Assembly (NCBI RefSeq): GCF_028858725.1
Contig: NC_084790.1
Location: forward strand, 27,879,031-27,943,030
Direction: 5' to 3'
Source: Colius striatus
Taxonomy: Eukaryota; Chordata; Aves; Coliiformes; Coliidae
DNA: 64,000 nt
The notes below the pieces were generated by a model, which had not been told where the DNA came from, ran no database searches, and worked only from the letters and a program-made list of their open reading frames with translations. Made by a program: the position numbers and the translations under genes. This document shows positions 38,581-48,230 of the stretch, piece by piece (the stretch's first letter is position 1; each line of letters opens with the position of its first letter).

Positions 38581-40323
38581 AGCAGGTAAAAATCTCCAGT
38601 AAGAGACATTCTTCAGAGAGACTGATCCAGTTCTGAGAAACTGTTTGGTAAGTATCTTTGGGTGAGATGACCTTAGCTTGTCTCAGACTAAATGAATATA
38701 CTCTCTGACTTTCCACATTTCCTTCAATTATTCTGATGATACATAAAAGGAAATCCACAACAGCCTATGAAATAGTAGATAAATATATCTAAATCATTTT
38801 AGAAAATTCAGTTCATGCAGAAGGGATTTATTGCAAAAATGCTCTCAATTGCTACCGTTGTAAAACCCTTAATACTTTTTTTTGTTAGGTACTATAAAAA
38901 TGTTGCTGTGAAGAATGATCTAAGTAAGTAGCATTTCAAGAGAAATGCAAGGAGGCAGAATTCATTTTCTGTCATTGAACAGTACGTCAGAGAAAAGTCC
39001 TCCTGACATCCTTTTCAGCTTTACCAGTTCAGGGTTGCTGAGAGACAGGAACATTTAGGAGCACACTTAACTGTAGGCAGAGAATACATATTTCAAAAAA
39101 ACCTTGATGTTCCAGACAAGGAACATCATTTTCACTAATCAGGAATTTTACAGAAAAGTTGCTTGAGAAATGCTGAAGTAGGAAGCTATCTTGTTTTAAG
39201 CACATCTAGAGCCTGTCGTTGCTCTGATAAATTGTCGAATTTCCTCAGAAACTGTCTGGGGCTCCAAGGTGTCATACTGGGTTTCCCTAACACAGAGGCC
39301 CTGGGTCCCACCTCAGCAATTTCAGGTTCAAAATTTCATCTATGCAGCAGAGCACTTGGAAGTCCGTAACTGTCACAGCTCTTGTCTCCCAGCAGAAATG
39401 CAAGGAGCCAAGCATTGGCAGGAATTCAGCTCTTGGAGCCTCAAAATCTCACCTGTGTGGAGGGCCAGAAAAACTTGGCTTGGCACTGTTTACTTTAGAA
39501 GCCTTTTCAAGCTTCCCTCAGGGAATAGTTTGACTTTTGCGTAAGTAAGAAATCTGGGAACTTGCCCAAACACAGGGCAGACAAGGAGCCAGGAGGAAAA
39601 GTAGCAACAACATTAAATTACAGTAAATGAGGATTTCTTGATAAAGGAGGGAGAAAAGCATTTGAAGGGAAAAGCTGGAACACTTCAGGGCAAAATGAGT
39701 ATTCTCATACCTGATGTGAGTTTTACTAGCCTTTTACACATTTTCATATATTCAGATTCTATGACCATAGGGATACCATAACAAGGCATTGAAGACTTTT
39801 ATTTATTTGCTCATCCCTCTTTCTAGTAGTACTACCTGTCCATCTCAGTCAAACTGCCACAAGTCTGCCTAACCTTTTTCTTTGTGTGTGTGAATGGCAG
39901 CAGAAATAAGGAAGGTCTGGAAGACCCTAAAAAAGCTAGAGGAGTTTATTGGCAACATAATCACTGACAGGCAGAATGCACTTTGATGGGAATATAAAAA
40001 GGCAACTTGTTATGTATGTAAGAGAGAGTAAGGACTGTATGGAGGACGGTATTCACTGGAGGCTTGATAGAGTGGAAGTTGTTGGTGGGAGCTTTCACTC
40101 CCCTCATCTACCAGTGTCAACAGCTCTTGTCTGGGATATCCTCTTTGTAAAATCTGAGAAAAGTCATCACAAGAGTTCTTAAGAAGTAAGAGGTAGAAGA
40201 GAGGTTTAAGACTTAAATTTATGCCAGTTTGTATTTATGTGACTGCTATGCTCCTGTAGGAACTAACTGGGCCTACAGCAAGTCAATACGTGGGATTGGA
40301 ACCATCTGTATTTGCTCAGTTAT
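38581..40323. other. Single-copy spacer with uninformative open frames
   Basis: Three overlapping frames of 63-91 codons lie at 39163-39544. None has a recognisable domain or splice context that I can support. No transposon signature is visible. Confidence 0.5.
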
Positions 40324-40535
40324 CATCGAATCATAGAATGGCAGGAGTTGGAAGGGACCTCCCAGTTTGGTGTCATCAGTGAACTTGCTGAGGGTACACT
40401 CTGTCCTCTCATCCAGGTCATTGATGGAGATGTTGAACAAGACTGGCCCCAGAACCCATCCCTGTGGAACTCCACTAGCCACAGGCCTCCAACTCAATTC
40501 TCTGCCATTGATTTGGGATCTCATGACATGCACTC
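40324..40535 (-). mobile_element. Internally deleted CR1 LINE, minus strand
   Basis: The 3' tail of CR1 (about 35 bases, 40324-40358) is joined directly to a segment of the reverse-transcriptase region. That segment encodes Ser-Gly-Val-Pro-Gln-Gly...Leu-Gly-Pro-Val-Leu-Phe-Asn and a Phe-Thr-Asp-Asp-Thr-Lys-Leu block. Roughly the last third of ORF2 and the 3' untranslated region that should separate them are absent. The catalytic Phe-Ala-Asp-Asp motif reads Phe-Thr-Asp-Asp here. The copy is therefore a deletion derivative or a template-jump product and cannot encode a working enzyme. Confidence 0.87.
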
Positions 40536-40957
40536 ACTGAAAGGTCAGGGGCTACTACCTCTTCCCCATGCTGTCCACAGGTTTGCAATGCAAAACAAAT
40601 AACTATAGCCACTGCACAATTTTGGAGACTGAACCGTTAAACTGTGAATAAGTTCATTCCCTCTGCTCTGTAAGAGTAGTGCAATGTGAATGTCTCCCTC
40701 AAAAAGATGTTTCCTGGCAGACATAAATAGACCTTTTGCAAAACTAAAGGCCTAGGTAGTGGAAGTATCTCCCACATAAACTTCATAAATACCCATCCAG
40801 AGGATGATCTCCTCCCTGGTCTGAATATGCCAAAGGCAGCATGCCTTTCGCTATCCAGGACAGGGTGTAAGTTGATCTGAAAAATATAGTTACAGAGGAA
40901 ATAGGTTAGAAGATAATTAAAAAAAAAACTAACCAAACCACAAAATATCAAGCTCCT
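40536..40957. other. Spacer, nothing recognised
   Basis: Short AT-rich spacer between a CR1 remnant and a nested LTR. The minus-strand frame at 40637-41074 runs into the LTR and is not supported as a gene. Confidence 0.5.
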
Positions 40958-41325
40958 TGTCCTGGTTTTGGCTGCGAGACAGTTCATTTTCTTCCTAATA
41001 GCTGTGACAGGGCTATATATTTGGGTTCTTGCTGAACAGTGTTTGCAAGCATCTAGGTCATTTCTGCTTCTCACACTGCCCTGCCAGTGAGCAGGCTGAG
41101 GGAAGCATAGGGAGAGGCCGGTGTGTGCATAAAAAGCTGAGAGGAAAGATGGTCAGGACCACTGACTCAGCCATACTCCAGGGTGTCATGCCCAGTACAT
41201 AAACTGGGGGGAGTTGTCCGGGAGCAGCATAAGTCAGAGGGTTGTGAGCAATGGCATTGGGCATCACTTGTCTTTCTTGGGTTTGATTTATCTTAATTAC
41301 TATTATTACTACTTTATTCTTCTTA

Positions 41326-41330
41326 CTATA
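41326..41330. repeat. Target-site duplication CTATA, left copy
   Basis: CTATA directly precedes the nested LTR at 41331 and is repeated exactly after it at 41857-41861. A 5-base duplication fits an endogenous-retrovirus integrase. Confidence 0.9.
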
Positions 41331-41856
41331 TGTGGTAGCTTGACCCTGGCTGGATGCCAGGTGCCCACCACACCACTCTATCCCCGACTTCCTCAGCAAG
41401 CCAGGGAAGGGGAGAAAATAAGGTGAGAGTCTCATGGGTTGAGATAAAGGCAGTTTAATAAAGAAGCAGCAAAGCCGCACATGCGGGAAGTGAAGCAAAA
41501 GCAGATAAAGCTGTTACGCTCTACTTCCCATCAGCAGTGATGTCCGGCCAACTCCTGAGAAGCAGGGCTTTGGTACGCATAATGTTTGCTTTTGGAAGGC
41601 CAAAAACGAATCTTACCTCCCCTTCCTCCTCCTCTCCCCCAGTTTATATTACTGAGCTGACGTCATATGGTATGCAATATCTCCTTGGTCAGCCTGGGTC
41701 AGCTGTTCTCGCCGTGGTCCCTCCCAAGTGTGGGAAGGAATGCCGGAGGGACAGCCCTGATGCTGTGCTAGCAGTAGTCATAATATTGATACCAACAGTA
41801 AGCACAGCACTGCAAGAGCTGCTGTGGAAAATCACTAACATCCCAGACCCACTACA
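41331..41856 (-). mobile_element. Nested solo LTR, ERVL-like family, minus strand
   Basis: 526 bases with TGTGGTAG...CACTACA on the plus strand, flanked by exact CTATA duplications. Read on the minus strand it has a TGACGTCA palindrome, then ATATAAACTGGGGG, then TTTATTAAACTGCCTTTATC and CTCAACCCATGAG, and ends CTACCACA. That is the promoter-to-polyadenylation order of an avian ERVL-type LTR. Orientation is opposite to the host LTR (40958-41938). Preserved motifs and the exact duplication suggest it is younger than its host. No retroviral genes are attached. Confidence 0.92.
41643..41665 (-). promoter_or_regulatory. CRE palindrome plus TATA-type box in nested LTR
   Basis: A full TGACGTCA site (41658-41665), the consensus for CREB/ATF factors, lies a few bases upstream (minus-strand sense) of an AATATAAACTGG box (41641-41652). 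This spacing and order are those of an LTR core promoter. The host LTR of the related family has lost the CRE, reading GTGTCATGC at the same place. Activity is inferred only. Confidence 0.6.
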
Positions 41857-41861
41857 CTATA
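41857..41861. repeat. Target-site duplication CTATA, right copy
   Basis: Exact match to 41326-41330. It marks the right edge of the nested LTR insertion. Confidence 0.9.
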
Positions 41862-41938
41862 GTTTAGTTATTATACTTGTTTTTATCTTAACCCACAGGT
41901 TCTGATTTTCTTTTCCAGTTGCCCTCCCCATCCAGTTT

Positions 41939-43172
41939 TACTTTTCTTCATTTCATGTTTAGGATAGAAAATACTTCTTAGCATAACAATACTGCTAAAG
42001 CTACAAAGAGTCATTACTCTGTTGCCAGATAAAGAAACTTGTATTGATATCTGTGTTCAGAAATTGAACCTGACAGGAGCATCAGCCTTCATACTGATTC
42101 CTGACACATAGCATCTTTCAAGTGATATATCTCACTTTCAAAAAAATACAAAATTCTCCAATGGCTGTATTTTTAGTCATCTTTGCATTCCATTTGCATT
42201 CATATAAGTCACAATATATTTGACACAGAAGGAGAGGCTGCTCTGTTTCATGGGAATTTTGTTCAAATCTTTTTTTGAAATCTTTGTGTTGACCATTTTG
42301 ACCTTGCTATTGTCTGAAATTTAATATAGTGGTACCAAAGCTTGATATTATCTTAAAAAAATAGCAGTAGGGAAGTGCATATTTGTAAATTTTAAGTAAG
42401 AAAACATTATTATTAACAAATTATTAAATTTATGTGATGTTTAGATCTTATTACATTCCATGAAAATATAATGCAGCACTTAAATTATTTGGTTGTTAAT
42501 CTCTTAAAAATATATTTACAGTACTTTTGCACAAAACTTCTATACTTCCATAAGTCAAAGGTACCTGCTCCTGCCAGTGTGGATATTGCAGCTTTTATAG
42601 TCCAAATACAAAGGAACACACTCAATAATTTTACAGATTACTATTATTGCAATTTATTTTTCCTATAACACAGCATGAAACACCACAAAAGCTATAGCAT
42701 GCAAAGACAATTGAAAAATTACTATCCCTCCTGCACCTAATTTTTAACATGGTAAACAGAAGAGTTTATTGTGAAAATTTATGGGTTCTTTTAAAATTGA
42801 GTATTGCAGTCAATTTCCAAAACATCCAGTATTTCCACATTACTACTATAAACTCACTGACCATGCTCTCCCTAAAAATCACATATGATATCATCTTTCA
42901 TCTCATATAAAATTAATCATTCATACCTTTCACATCAGACAGTCAGGAACTACAAATTGATACTGAACTTACCAGAAGCATATTCCTTACCCTCCAGAAA
43001 AAGAGACTTGGCTCACTAAGAATCTCTCTACAACTTTAAGCATCAGATTTTTTTTAAAACTCTGCCCCTAGAGCTCATACACCTTTTCATTTAAATTGGA
43101 ATGTGCCAACTTAGAAAAAATAGGCAAAAGTCTCCAACAAGGCACTATTTTTAAGTAGTCTTCATTTTGCCA
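41939..43172. other. Single-copy spacer, nothing recognised
   Basis: AT-rich sequence of about 1.2 kb between LTR remnants, without recognisable coding or transposon sequence. Confidence 0.55.
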
Positions 43173-43692
43173 GGGTCGTAGTTTAACTCCAGCTAGCAAT
43201 TAAGAACCATACAGTCACTCATTCCCTCCACCTTTCTACATTGTAGATGGAGAGGAGAACCAGTGAAAAAGAATAAAATGCATTAAGATAAAAACAGTTT
43301 AATAACTAAAGTGGAATTAACTCTTAAAATAATAACAATACCACAAAAAAAGAGACATCAGTTGAAAAAAACCTCACAATGCCATCACTCACCAGATGCT
43401 GACCAATGCCCAGGTAGCGATCTCTTACTCCCTGTTTATATCCTGGACACAACTTTCTATGGTATGAAATATCCCTTGCACTAGTTTAGATCATCTGTCC
43501 TGGCCACACTTTCTCCCAGCTTGTTGTGCACCTCCAGTCCACTTTCCGGCAGAGCAGGGTAAGAAGTAGAAAAGGATTTGATCCTATGCAAGCACTGCTG
43601 TGAAATAACCAAAAATTTCTGTATTACTACCATTCTTTTCAGCACAAAGCCACAACTTAGCCTTGTAGCAGCTACCCCAGCCAAAACTAGTA
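43173..43692 (-). mobile_element. Old solo LTR, ERVL-like family, minus strand
   Basis: The plus strand opens with GTCGTAGTTTAACTCCAGC, the complement of the family 3' edge GCTGGGGTTAAACCACGAC. It closes with CCCAGCCAAAACTAGTA, the altered complement of the TGTCCTGGTTTTGGCTGGG start. An internal GTTTATATCC block (about 43434-43443) is the TATA-type box on the minus strand. The terminal TG and CA have mutated and no target duplication is visible, so this is an old copy. The small opposite-strand frames inside it are not genes. Confidence 0.8.
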
Positions 43693-43977
43693 TGGTCAGA
43701 TTTGAACTTCAGTACATAGTCACCATTTTCCTCAAACAATGTATCAGAGGTGACACCATTGCAGAATTCAAGACCTGATCATTCTCTACAGTTACATGAA
43801 AGGATGTTGCCGTGACTTGGGCATCTGTCTCCTCTAGTAATGAATGATGGAACACAAGTAAATGGGTGCAAGTTGCACCAGGGGAAGTTTAGATTGGACA
43901 TTAGGAAGACTTTTTTCACTTACAGGGTTATTAAGGATTAAAACAGGCTGCCCAGGGAACTGGTGGAATCGCCATCA

Positions 43978-43982
43978 CTAGA
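43978..43982. repeat. Target-site duplication CTAGA, left copy
   Basis: CTAGA precedes the LTR start at 43983 and is repeated exactly at 44686-44690. Confidence 0.92.
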
Positions 43983-44685
43983 TGTCACGGTTTGACATCA
44001 GAGCCATTTCTGGTAAGGGGGAAGGGCTGTAAAGATGACTCCTGTAAGTAGTTGCTCTAAACTCTCTCCAGCTTTGAGTCAGACCCACTTCTGAGGCTGA
44101 GCCAATTAGATGCTTCCACAATCACTTTTTTTTAAGAAGCAGCTGGAAGAGGAGGCTTCTTCCTCCTTCTTTCTCTTCCTGTTTCTTCCTTCTTCTTTCT
44201 TTCCTCTTCTTCTTCTGGCTGGTGGTGGTGGAGTAGGAACACCGAGAGAAACAACCATTTGGACTCCAAGGTCAGTGATGAAAGACAGGAGGAGGTGTGC
44301 TGTAGCAGGGACTCCCCTGCATTCTACAGAGAGGACTGGTGAAGATGAGATTTCTCGTGGAGCTGGGATGGAGGAGGGAGATCTTAAAGTGCTGGTTGTA
44401 ATTTTCTCATCATCCTACTCCCTTTTTGCTTTTATTCCATTCTGTTTCTTGTAGAATAAACTTTCCTGCTTTCCTCTCTAAGTCGAGTGCTGGAGTCTGT
44501 TTTACCCAGAACCGTAATTGGCAGCGAGCCCTCCCTGGCCTTGTCTTAATCCACAACAACCTTGCTTATCTTTTTACTCCCATTTTGCTGTGGCCTCCAT
44601 CATCCTAACAAGGGTGGGGGTGAATGGGGGCACTGAGCAAGAGACTGTCATGGTGCTGCTGTGCTAGCTGGGCCAAGCCATGACA
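43983..44685 (+). mobile_element. Solo LTR inserted in a CR1, family 2
   Basis: 703 bases from TGTCACGGTTTGACATC to GGGCCAAGCCATGACA, with TG...CA termini and exact 5-base CTAGA duplications. A TTTTTTTTAAGAAG stretch (44126-44139) occupies the promoter position. A pyrimidine-rich CTTCTTCC block follows, and AATAAA lies at 44455-44460 before GAGTGCTGGAGTCTG. This last segment and ATTGGCAGCGAGCCCTCCCT resemble the corresponding 3' part of the GC-rich family 1 LTRs (GAGTGGCCTGGTCTG and GGCAATTAAGCTCTCCCT), so the two families may be related. The open frame at 44110-44454 is LTR sequence, not a host gene. Confidence 0.93.
44455..44460 (+). promoter_or_regulatory. AATAAA polyadenylation signal of the LTR
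   Basis: A canonical AATAAA hexamer on the sense strand of the LTR, at the expected place between the promoter half and the U5-like end. Confidence 0.7.
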
Positions 44686-44690
44686 CTAGA
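44686..44690. repeat. Target-site duplication CTAGA, right copy
   Basis: Exact match to 43978-43982. The interrupted CR1 resumes here. Confidence 0.92.
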
Positions 44691-44965
44691 GATATTCAAA
44701 AGACACATAGATGAAGTACTGAGGGATATGGTTTAGTTTAGTGATGGGCTTGGCAGTGTGATGTTAATGGTTGGACTCAATGACCCTAAAGGTCTTTTCC
44801 AACTGTAATGATTCTGTGATTCTGTGTGATTTGTTCTTCTTCTTAGTTCTGACAATATAAATCACAAATATCTCCACTAATCTCATTGGAATTCCAAGAG
44901 TAAAGGACTGGAGAACTGCAAATTTGAATCTACTCTAAATAGCCTTTGTTTAGATTCTGTATTGA

Positions 44966-45320
44966 AAACTGTTTAATATCTTTGTCAATAACGTGGATGA
45001 GGAGATCAAGTGCATTCTCAACAAATTTGCTGACAACACCAAGATGGGCACATGTGTAGACCTGCTTGAGGACAGGTCTTCAGAGGGACCTGCACAGGCT
45101 GGATCAGCAGGTTTCGAGGCCAGTTGTATGAGATTTAATCAGGCCAAGTGTCAAGTCCAGTGCTTGGGCCACAACAACTCCATTCAACACTACAGGTTTG
45201 GGAATGTATAGTTGGAGAGCTGCCCAGAGGAAAAGGAGTATTAGGAGTATTGATCGACAGCCAACAGAATATGATGATATTAAAGGTCTTTTCCAACCAA
45301 AATGGTTCTATGATTCTATG
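44966..45320 (+). mobile_element. Internally deleted CR1 LINE, plus strand
   Basis: It starts in the reverse-transcriptase domain, with a Cys-x-Leu-Asn-Lys-Phe-Ala-Asp-Asn-Thr-Lys block in which the second catalytic Asp has become Asn. It runs to an Arg-Phe-Asn-Gln-Ala-Lys-Cys stretch, then jumps at about 45270 to the 3' end (AAAGGTCTTTTCCAACC and two ATTCTATG units). The C-terminal part of ORF2 and most of the 3' untranslated region are missing. It is a second deletion derivative, like 40324-40535, and is non-functional. Confidence 0.85.
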
Positions 45321-45614
45321 AAAACAGACAATTGTTCATCAGGATAGAAGTACAAGTAGAACTGAACAAGTGCAAGAAGCATTCCAGGTTCCACATGCTG
45401 CTAATAAATTAATATTGACGATATGAACAGACTAGAAGCTATAACTAAAAGATTTCCTGTCAAGACCAAGACATGAGGTATGGAAGAGAGTAATCTAGCT
45501 TTCTGAGGTGGCATGAGGTGGCCATAAAGGATTCCATTTTGCAGAGGAACTTTAAGGAAACATATCTTCATCAGGGACATTAGCAGTGGGATCAAATTCT
45601 CCTTCTTTTGAATG
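45321..45614. other. Short spacer, nothing recognised
   Basis: About 300 bases between two CR1 pieces. It may include decayed CR1 but I cannot support it. Confidence 0.4.
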
Positions 45615-46310
45615 TGCTGAATGGTGAAGTTGATACATCTGAGGGACTGGATGCCATCCAGAGGGATCTGGCCAAGCTTGAGAAGTGTGCCCATGTGCAG
45701 GGTTCAACAAGGCTAAATGCAAAGTTCAGTACTTTGGTTTGGGAAACACCTAGTATCAATACAGATGTGGGCTGAAGGGACTGAGAGCAGGGAAAGACTT
45801 GTGGGTACTAGTGAATGTAAAATGTAATGTGAGCTGATAAAGTGTGGTCAAAGCCCAGAAAAGCCCAGAAAGCAAATCACATCCTTGTCTACAACACAAG
45901 AAAAGTGGCCAGCAGGTTGGAGGAGGTGATTCTCCCTATTTACTCTGCCCTGGAGAGGCCCCACTTGCAGTGCTATGACCACCTCCAAAATTCCAACATA
46001 GGAAGGAGAGAGACTTGTTGGATGGAGTCCAGAGGAGGAACATAAAACCTATCAGATGGATGGAACACCTTCTGCTATGAAGAAAGTGCTGTTCAGCTTA
46101 GAGAATAGAAGCTTCTGGGGAGACCTTATTGCGTCTTTCAATACTTAAATGAGGCTTACAAAGACGGAGACAGGCATTTTTAGTAGGGCCTGTAGCAGTA
46201 GGACAAAGAGTTTAAACTAAAAGAAAGTAGATTCAGACTAGGTATAAGGAAGAAATATTTTACAGTGAGGGTGGTAAAACACTAGAACAAGTTATTCTGT
46301 CACTGTTAAG
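45615..46310 (+). mobile_element. CR1 LINE ORF2 C-terminal fragment, plus strand
   Basis: Translation in shifting frames follows the CR1 order. A Glu-Gly-Leu-Asp-Ala-Ile-Gln-Arg-Asp-Leu block lies near 45635-45680. It is followed by a Cys-Lys-Val-Gln-Tyr-Phe-like stretch, then Glu-Glu-Val-Ile-Leu-Pro-Ile-Tyr-Ser-Ala-Leu-Glu-Arg-Pro-His-Leu-Gln-Cys near 45925-45980, and a GTGAGGGTGGTAAAACAC block at the end. The 3' tail is absent and several frameshifts are present. Confidence 0.82.
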
Positions 46311-46344
46311 TATGATGTAGTCCTGCTTTCTGTCTGAATGAGAT

Positions 46345-46549
46345 GGCTGAACACCCGCCTGTCAAAGGGAAATAGTGAATAAGTTACTTGGTTTGCTTTA
46401 CTTGCAAGCATGACTTTTGCTTACCTTGTAAACTGTCTTTATCTCAACTCACAAATTTTACTCTTCTGATTCCCTTCCCCATCCAACCAGCTGGGAGTAA
46501 ACAAGTGACTGTGTGGTGCTTAGTTGCCAGCTGAGGTTAAACCACAACA
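46345..46549 (+). mobile_element. 3' remnant of an ERVL-like LTR, plus strand
   Basis: About 205 bases carry the family 3' half: TAAACTGTCTTTATCTCAAC, a CTTCCCCATCCAACCAGC segment, then GTGTGGTGCTTAGTTGCC and the AGGTTAAACCACAACA end at 46549. The 5' half with the promoter is missing. It abuts the broken end of the CR1 at 45615-46310. Confidence 0.85.
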
Positions 46550-47184
46550 AAGGCACATGTTAACCTTTGTAACATTCCAATGTACCTGAAAGGGACATTT
46601 GGAAATTACGAAAAGAAATTAAAAACAAAACAGAAAAAACACATCTTTGAAACTGTAATCTCTTTAAACATTACTTAAAAGAATACATGTGACCCAGGAA
46701 TACATGTGACATCAAGAATTCAGTTAGGATATTTCACAGCTAATGACTTTTTATTTTCCAGTTCAATCATCCATAAAATGAAATCCTCTATGTGATTACT
46801 GAAGCATTTCTAACTGGGCTTTCCCTTACAAATAAGAAGAAGGACCATTGACTTAATTTAAAAGTTTGTTGTATACTCCAGCTTTGGAGGGAAAACATTC
46901 TTGTGAGGTGAGCATGTGATTACCACTCACTTCCAGAAAGACACTGTTCAGACCATATGCAGTTTGCGACCACTGAACACTGAAACACTGCTTCTTCTAA
47001 GGAAGCTTTTCCTATGCTACAGGATTACTCACAGTGTGATGGGCATGTCCACATAGATAATGCTGTATGTCAATGATGCTTGCCATAAATAAGAGTGAGG
47101 TTTAAGCTGTTGAGATTTCTTGATTGATACCTACAAGAAGTAGATATCATTTGTTCTCAGAAACAAATATCACTTTTCTCAGAA
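46550..47184. other. Spacer, nothing recognised
   Basis: About 0.6 kb of AT-rich single-copy sequence between transposon remnants. Confidence 0.5.
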
Positions 47185-48230
47185 AGTCTCAGCACCAACA
47201 CCTGAGGGACTCCACTAGATACAGGCCTCCAACTAGACCTTGCCCCATTGATCACAACTCTCTGTCTTCTTCCCTTCAACCAGCTAATAGTCCACCCCAC
47301 TACCTGACCATCCAGCCCACACTTTCTCACTTTTGCTGCAAGGATGTTTTGGGAGATAGTGTCAAATGCTTTACTGAAATGGAGATAAACCATATCCACT
47401 GCACTACCGTCATCTATCCACCTGGTTACATCTTCATCAAAGGCTATTGGGTTATCAAACACAACTTCCCATTAGTAAAACCATATTGCTGCTCCTAATG
47501 ACTCTCTTGTCCTTTAAATACCTGGAGAGAGCATCCAGGACAATTTGTTCCATCACCTTTCCAGGGATGGAGGTGACCACTGAGCACTCTGGGGTTACCT
47601 GGTTCCTACTTCTTGCCCTTTCTGAAGACTGGAGCGACATTTGCTTTCCTCCAGTGCTCAGGCACCTCTCCTGTTCTCCATGACTTACTGAAGATGATGG
47701 AGAGTGGTTTAGCAATGACTTCTGCCAGCTCCCTCAGCACCCGCGGGTGCAACCCATCAGGGCCCGTGGATTTATGTACATCCAGATTGCTCAACTGATC
47801 CTTAACTCAGTCCTCATCAACCAAACAAAACTCCTCCTTTAACCTGTCTTCCTCTGGAGTCTAGGACTCCTGAGAACAGTCTCCAGCAGTACTACATTCA
47901 GTAACTCCGCCTTCTCTGTATCCTCTGTCATCAGGGCACCCACCTCATTCAACAGTGGGCCTACATTACCTCTAGAGTTAGTTTTATCTGCAGTGTATTT
48001 AAAGAAGTCCTTCTTGTTATCCTTGACCTCCCTTGCAAGGCACAACTCCAGCAAGGCTTTAGCTTTCCTAGGGGCCTCCCTACATCCTCTGAGGACAGTC
48101 TTATATTCATCCCAAGTGGCTATCTCTTCCTTCCATGATCTGTATACTCTCTTCTTCCACTTGAGTTTGCCCAACAGTTCCCTGTTTAACCATGTGAATC
48201 TCCTGGCTCCCTTTCTTGATTTCAAAGTCA
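47185..48230 (-). mobile_element. CR1 LINE ORF2 reverse-transcriptase fragment, minus strand
   Basis: Read on the minus strand from 48230 down, this covers the linker and the first half of the CR1 reverse transcriptase. It lacks the endonuclease upstream and the catalytic Ala-Asp-Asp motif, C-terminal domain and tail downstream. No target duplication is visible. Both ends are truncated, which is unusual for simple 5' truncation during insertion and implies later deletion or rearrangement. Confidence 0.9.
47185..48230 (-). pseudogene. Broken CR1 reverse transcriptase
   Basis: The coding sequence survives in four frame-broken blocks on the minus strand. Block 48276-47839 holds Trp-Leu-Asn-Arg-Glu-Leu-Leu and Lys-Asp-Phe-Phe-Lys-Tyr, the linker before the polymerase. 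Block 47794-47606 holds Thr-Gly-Pro-Asp-Gly-Leu-His-Pro and Pro-Glu-His-Trp-Arg-Lys-Ala-Asn-Val, the first fingers motifs. Block 47715-47455 holds Ser-Ile-Pro-Gly-Lys-Val-Met-Glu-Gln. Block 47462-47157 holds Phe-Ser-Lys-Ala-Phe-Asp-Thr, the motif A region, and Ser-Gly-Val-Pro-Gln, motif B. The next motif, with the catalytic Asp pair, is cut off. Frameshifts between the blocks rule out function. Confidence 0.88.

Larger units (their letters stand above)
40958..41938 (+). mobile_element. ERVL-like avian LTR, plus strand, split by another LTR and 3'-truncated
   Basis: It begins TGTCCTGGTTTTGGCTG and carries the family blocks in order: TAATTTTCTTCCTA-like, AGTACATAAACTGGGG (a TATA-type box), and a region near 41262 resembling GCATCACTTG. 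At 41331 it is interrupted by a second LTR. Its sequence resumes at 41862 with TTTAGTTATT...TTTATCTTAACCCACAGG, the family's TTAAACTG...TCTCAACCCACGAG segment. It stops near 41938 without the expected AAACCACGACA end, so the 3' edge was lost. It acted as host for the younger insertion. Confidence 0.85.
43858..44826 (+). mobile_element. CR1 LINE 3' fragment, plus strand, split by an LTR
   Basis: The left part (43858-43982) matches the end of CR1 ORF2 and the start of the 3' untranslated region, with AGGCTGCCCAGGGAACTGG. The right part (44686-44826) carries GGTTGGACTCAATGACCC, GGTCTTTTCCAACTGTAATG and the ATTCTGTG tail. The two halves join seamlessly once the LTR at 43983-44685 and one copy of CTAGA are removed. 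The CR1 was therefore already in place when the retrovirus integrated. Confidence 0.9.

Noticed and set aside
39163..39544. Three overlapping plus-strand frames, possible exon
   Set aside because: No convincing splice-site pair, no domain, and three frames open at once suggest low stop density, not coding.
40637..41498. Two minus-strand frames of about 145 codons
   Set aside because: They run across LTR edges and into the antisense of the LTR at 40958, so they are not host genes.
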